Below are positions 41,991 through 43,399 of a stretch of DNA of 43,399 nucleotides, piece after piece. Position numbers and translations under genes: made by a program. Below the pieces are notes generated by a model. It was given only the letters and a program-made list of their open reading frames with translations. It did no database searches and was not told the origin of the DNA. Source of the stretch: Actinomadura sp. 6K520 (GTDB lineage: Bacteria > Actinomycetota > Actinomycetes > Streptosporangiales > Streptosporangiaceae); assembly GCF_004349245.1 (NCBI RefSeq), contig NZ_SMLC01000050.1, positions 1 to 43,399 of the forward strand. The letters are read 5' to 3'. Positions within the stretch are counted from its first letter, which is position 1; each line of letters opens with the position of its first letter.

Positions 41991-42191
41991 ATGAGGCTGC
42001 TGGGACGTTTCAGACGGCGGGGAACGAGGCGCGCCGGGAAGCCGGCGCGGGCGGGACGCCGCGTGCCGACCTTCCGGGAGATGCACGCCCGGATGCGGAC
42101 CGAGCGCGCCGAGGCGGACCTCATGGCGACCGAGGCGCGGATCCACCAGGAGGCGGAGCGGTACCGCCGGGAGATGCGCCGCGCCGGCTGA
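41991..42191 (+). CDS. Small basic helical protein
   Basis: 66 residues with GGAGAGGAG upstream. A very basic N-terminus (RLLGRFRRRGTRR...ARAGRR) precedes a charged helix (FREMHARMRTERAEADLMATEARIHQEAERYRREMRR). No domain recognised. The N-terminus could bind nucleic acid or membrane phosphates. Directly followed by a tandem repeat and the CsbD-like gene, probably in one transcript. Confidence 0.55.
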   Translation: MRLLGRFRRRGTRRAGKPARAGRRVPTFREMHARMRTERAEADLMATEARIHQEAERYRREMRRAG

Positions 42192-42254
42192 CGAGGGACA
42201 CGAACGACGAGGGACACGAACGACGAGGGACACGAACGACGAGGGACACGAACA
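42192..42254 (+). repeat. Four tandem copies of a 16-bp unit
   Basis: CGAGGGACACGAACGA is repeated four times, the last copy diverging at its end, starting right after the stop of the small basic gene and ending 28 nt before the CsbD-like start. Confidence 0.9.
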
Positions 42255-42282
42255 CCGCCGAAGAACCGAGGAGGGGGAGTCC

Positions 42283-42477
42283 ATGGGGCTGTTCGACAAG
42301 CTGAAGAACAGGACGCAGCGCGGCAAGGGGCGCGCCAAGGAGGCCGCGGGACGCGAGTCGCGCGATCCGTACCTGGAGGCGGAGGGCCGCAAGGACCGCG
42401 TCGCGGGCGGCGCCAAGCAGGTCGGTGAGAAGGCCAAGGACGCGGTCCGCGAGGCGCGGCGCACCGGCGAGCGGTGA
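42283..42477 (+). CDS. CsbD-like stress protein
   Basis: 64 residues, ATG preceded by GAGGAGGGGGAG. Lys/Ala/Gly-rich low-complexity composition: GKGRAKEAAGRESRDPYLEAEGRKDRVAGGAKQVGEKAKDAVRE fits CsbD-type general stress proteins, small soluble proteins of unproven mechanism often under general-stress sigma factors. The start MGLFDKLKNRTQ is a short amphipathic extension. A strong terminator follows 35 nt after the stop. Confidence 0.75.
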   Translation: MGLFDKLKNRTQRGKGRAKEAAGRESRDPYLEAEGRKDRVAGGAKQVGEKAKDAVREARRTGER

Positions 42478-42511
42478 CGGATTCGGCTCCCCGGGATTCT
42501 TGCTGCGATTG

Positions 42512-42550
42512 GCCCGGAGAAGCGGTCAGGATGTGACCGCTTCTCCGGGC
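42512..42550. terminator. Strong hairpin terminator
   Basis: A perfect 17-bp stem (GCCCGGAGAAGCGGTCA with its complement) around the 5-nt loop GGATG, between the CsbD-like gene and the next gene. Confidence 0.8.
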
Positions 42551-42593
42551 ATCGTTGGTTCCGGCCTGATCACGAGGAACCAGGGAGCCGACC

Positions 42594-43399
42594 ATGCCCG
42601 TCCTGGACGACCGGGCGCTCAACCGCGCCACGCTCGCCCGGCAGCTGCTGCTCGACCGTTCGGACATGCCGGTGCTCGACGCCGTCGCGCACCTCTGCGG
42701 CATGCAGGCGCAGGAGCCGCAGGAACCGTTCACCGGGCTCTGGTCGCGGCTCCGCGCGTTCGACCCGGCGGAGCTGTCGGACCTGCTGACCGGGCGGCGC
42801 GTGGTCCGCACCGCCCTCATGCGCCGCACCATCCACCTCGTCACCGCCGACGACGTCCTCGCCTGGCGGGCACGCCACGACGCCATGCTGCGGCAGAAGG
42901 TACTCGGGGTCTACCGCCGCGACCTCGACGGCGTCGACCTGGACGAACTCGCCGCGGCGGGCCTGGCGGCGCTGGACGACGGCCGCCCCCGCACGATGGC
43001 CGAGCTGGTCGACGCGGTCGCCGGGCGCTGGCCGGACGTGCCGCGGCGGGCCCTGGGCGAGATGCTCGTCTCCGCGCTCCTCCCGACGGCGCAGGCGCCG
43101 CCGCGCGGGGTGTGGCAGGTCAGGGCGGGGGTCCACAACGTCCTGCTGCCGTCCTGGCTCGGCCGGGAGATCGACCCGCTGCCCGCGGACGACACGGACC
43201 CGGTCGGCCAGGCGATGGCACGGCGCTACCTCGCCGCGTTCGGCCCCGCCGCCACGGCCGACCTGCGCGCCTGGTGCGGGCTCGCCGGGCTGCGGCCCGC
43301 GGTCGCCGCGCTGCGCGGGGAACTGGTCGCCTTCCGGGACGAGCGGGGCCGGGAGCTGCTCGACCTCCCCGACGCCCCCCGTCCCGATCCTGTCCCTTA
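42594..43399 (+). CDS. Winged-helix DNA-binding protein (HTH_42/YcaQ-like), truncated by window end
   Basis: 268 residues visible from the ATG at 42594 (GGGAG upstream); the frame is open to the last base, so the 3' end is missing. LNRATLARQLLLDR and AHLCGMQAQEPQEPFTGLWSRL are the standard opening of the winged-helix-domain-containing family. RRTIHLVTADDVLAWR and RYLAAFGPAATADLRAWCGL continue the match. Full-length members have about 350-400 residues. Relatives of the YcaQ/AlkX/AZL group are DNA glycosylases for interstrand crosslinks. The catalytic QxQ motif of that group could correspond to GMQAQEP (about 36-42), with Gln-Ala-Gln present. Assignment to a glycosylase is family-based inference. 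Confidence 0.85.
   Translation, partial: MPVLDDRALNRATLARQLLLDRSDMPVLDAVAHLCGMQAQEPQEPFTGLWSRLRAFDPAELSDLLTGRRVVRTALMRRTIHLVTADDVLAWRARHDAMLRQKVLGVYRRDLDGVDLDELAAAGLAALDDGRPRTMAELVDAVAGRWPDVPRRALGEMLVSALLPTAQAPPRGVWQVRAGVHNVLLPSWLGREIDPLPADDTDPVGQAMARRYLAAFGPAATADLRAWCGLAGLRPAVAALRGELVAFRDERGRELLDLPDAPRPDPVP

Noticed and set aside
42192..42254. 16-bp repeats as a CRISPR array or origin iterons
   Set aside because: No spacers, too few copies, no cas, dnaA or rep gene nearby.

Overview
The window is high-GC actinobacterial chromosome, most likely Actinomadura or a related Streptosporangiales/Thermomonosporaceae genus. The grounds are very high third-position GC, an ATPase / Scr1-type HTH / DUF397 trio, a PF04672 (DUF574) methyltransferase, an XRE plus ImmA/IrrE pair, an MAB_1171c-type membrane protein and an Lcp rubber oxygenase. 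The genus is inferred from gene content, not shown directly. No rRNA, tRNA or CRISPR array was seen.

Left flank (1-9.1 kb): a fragment-like surface protein; a 3-ketosteroid-dehydrogenase-like flavoprotein gene broken by two frameshifts; two unrecognised coiled-coil genes in convergent orientation; a complete 916-bp IS5-family element with 15-bp inverted repeats and a 3-bp target duplication; the HTH/DUF397 and divergent ATPase regulatory trio; and a GNAT acetyltransferase whose ribosome-binding site lies in a long hairpin.

Catabolic core (9.1-22.6 kb): two divergent, tightly packed operons share a promoter region with repeated GTAGTG/TCACTAC half-sites. The minus operon encodes two acyl-CoA-dehydrogenase-fold (HsaA-like) flavin monooxygenases, a type I extradiol dioxygenase, two meta-cleavage-product hydrolases and an FAH-family enzyme, every junction overlapping by 1-4 nt. 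The plus operon encodes an isocitrate-lyase/PEP-mutase-fold lyase, three FAD dehydrogenases of the fumarate reductase/KstD superfamily, an SDR, an isochorismatase-fold protein lacking the nucleophilic Cys and an Asp/Glu-racemase-fold protein lacking both catalytic Cys. Together they look like a pathway that oxidises and aromatises an alicyclic or steroid-like ring, hydroxylates and meta-cleaves it, then processes the acid fragments. The substrate is unknown, and neither a flavin reductase nor a local regulator is present in the core.

Mobile insertion (22.6-26.3 kb): an IS1380-family element inserted at the stop codon of the last catabolic gene (5-bp duplication GTTAG). A 1.93-kb group II intron sits inside its left terminal inverted repeat, with a visible EBS1-IBS1 pairing. 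A strong bidirectional terminator follows.

Right part (26.3-43.4 kb): lcp (latex clearing protein) with a divergent TetR regulator; a second TetR gene divergent from an IrtAB/YbtPQ-like ABC pair and an MFS exporter, with the same palindrome ahead of the ABC operon and over the MFS start; an XRE/ImmA pair; a PF04672 methyltransferase; a permease-MaoC-acyl-CoA ligase operon; an MAB_1171c-like membrane protein; two small stress-type proteins; and the start of a winged-helix gene that runs off the end.
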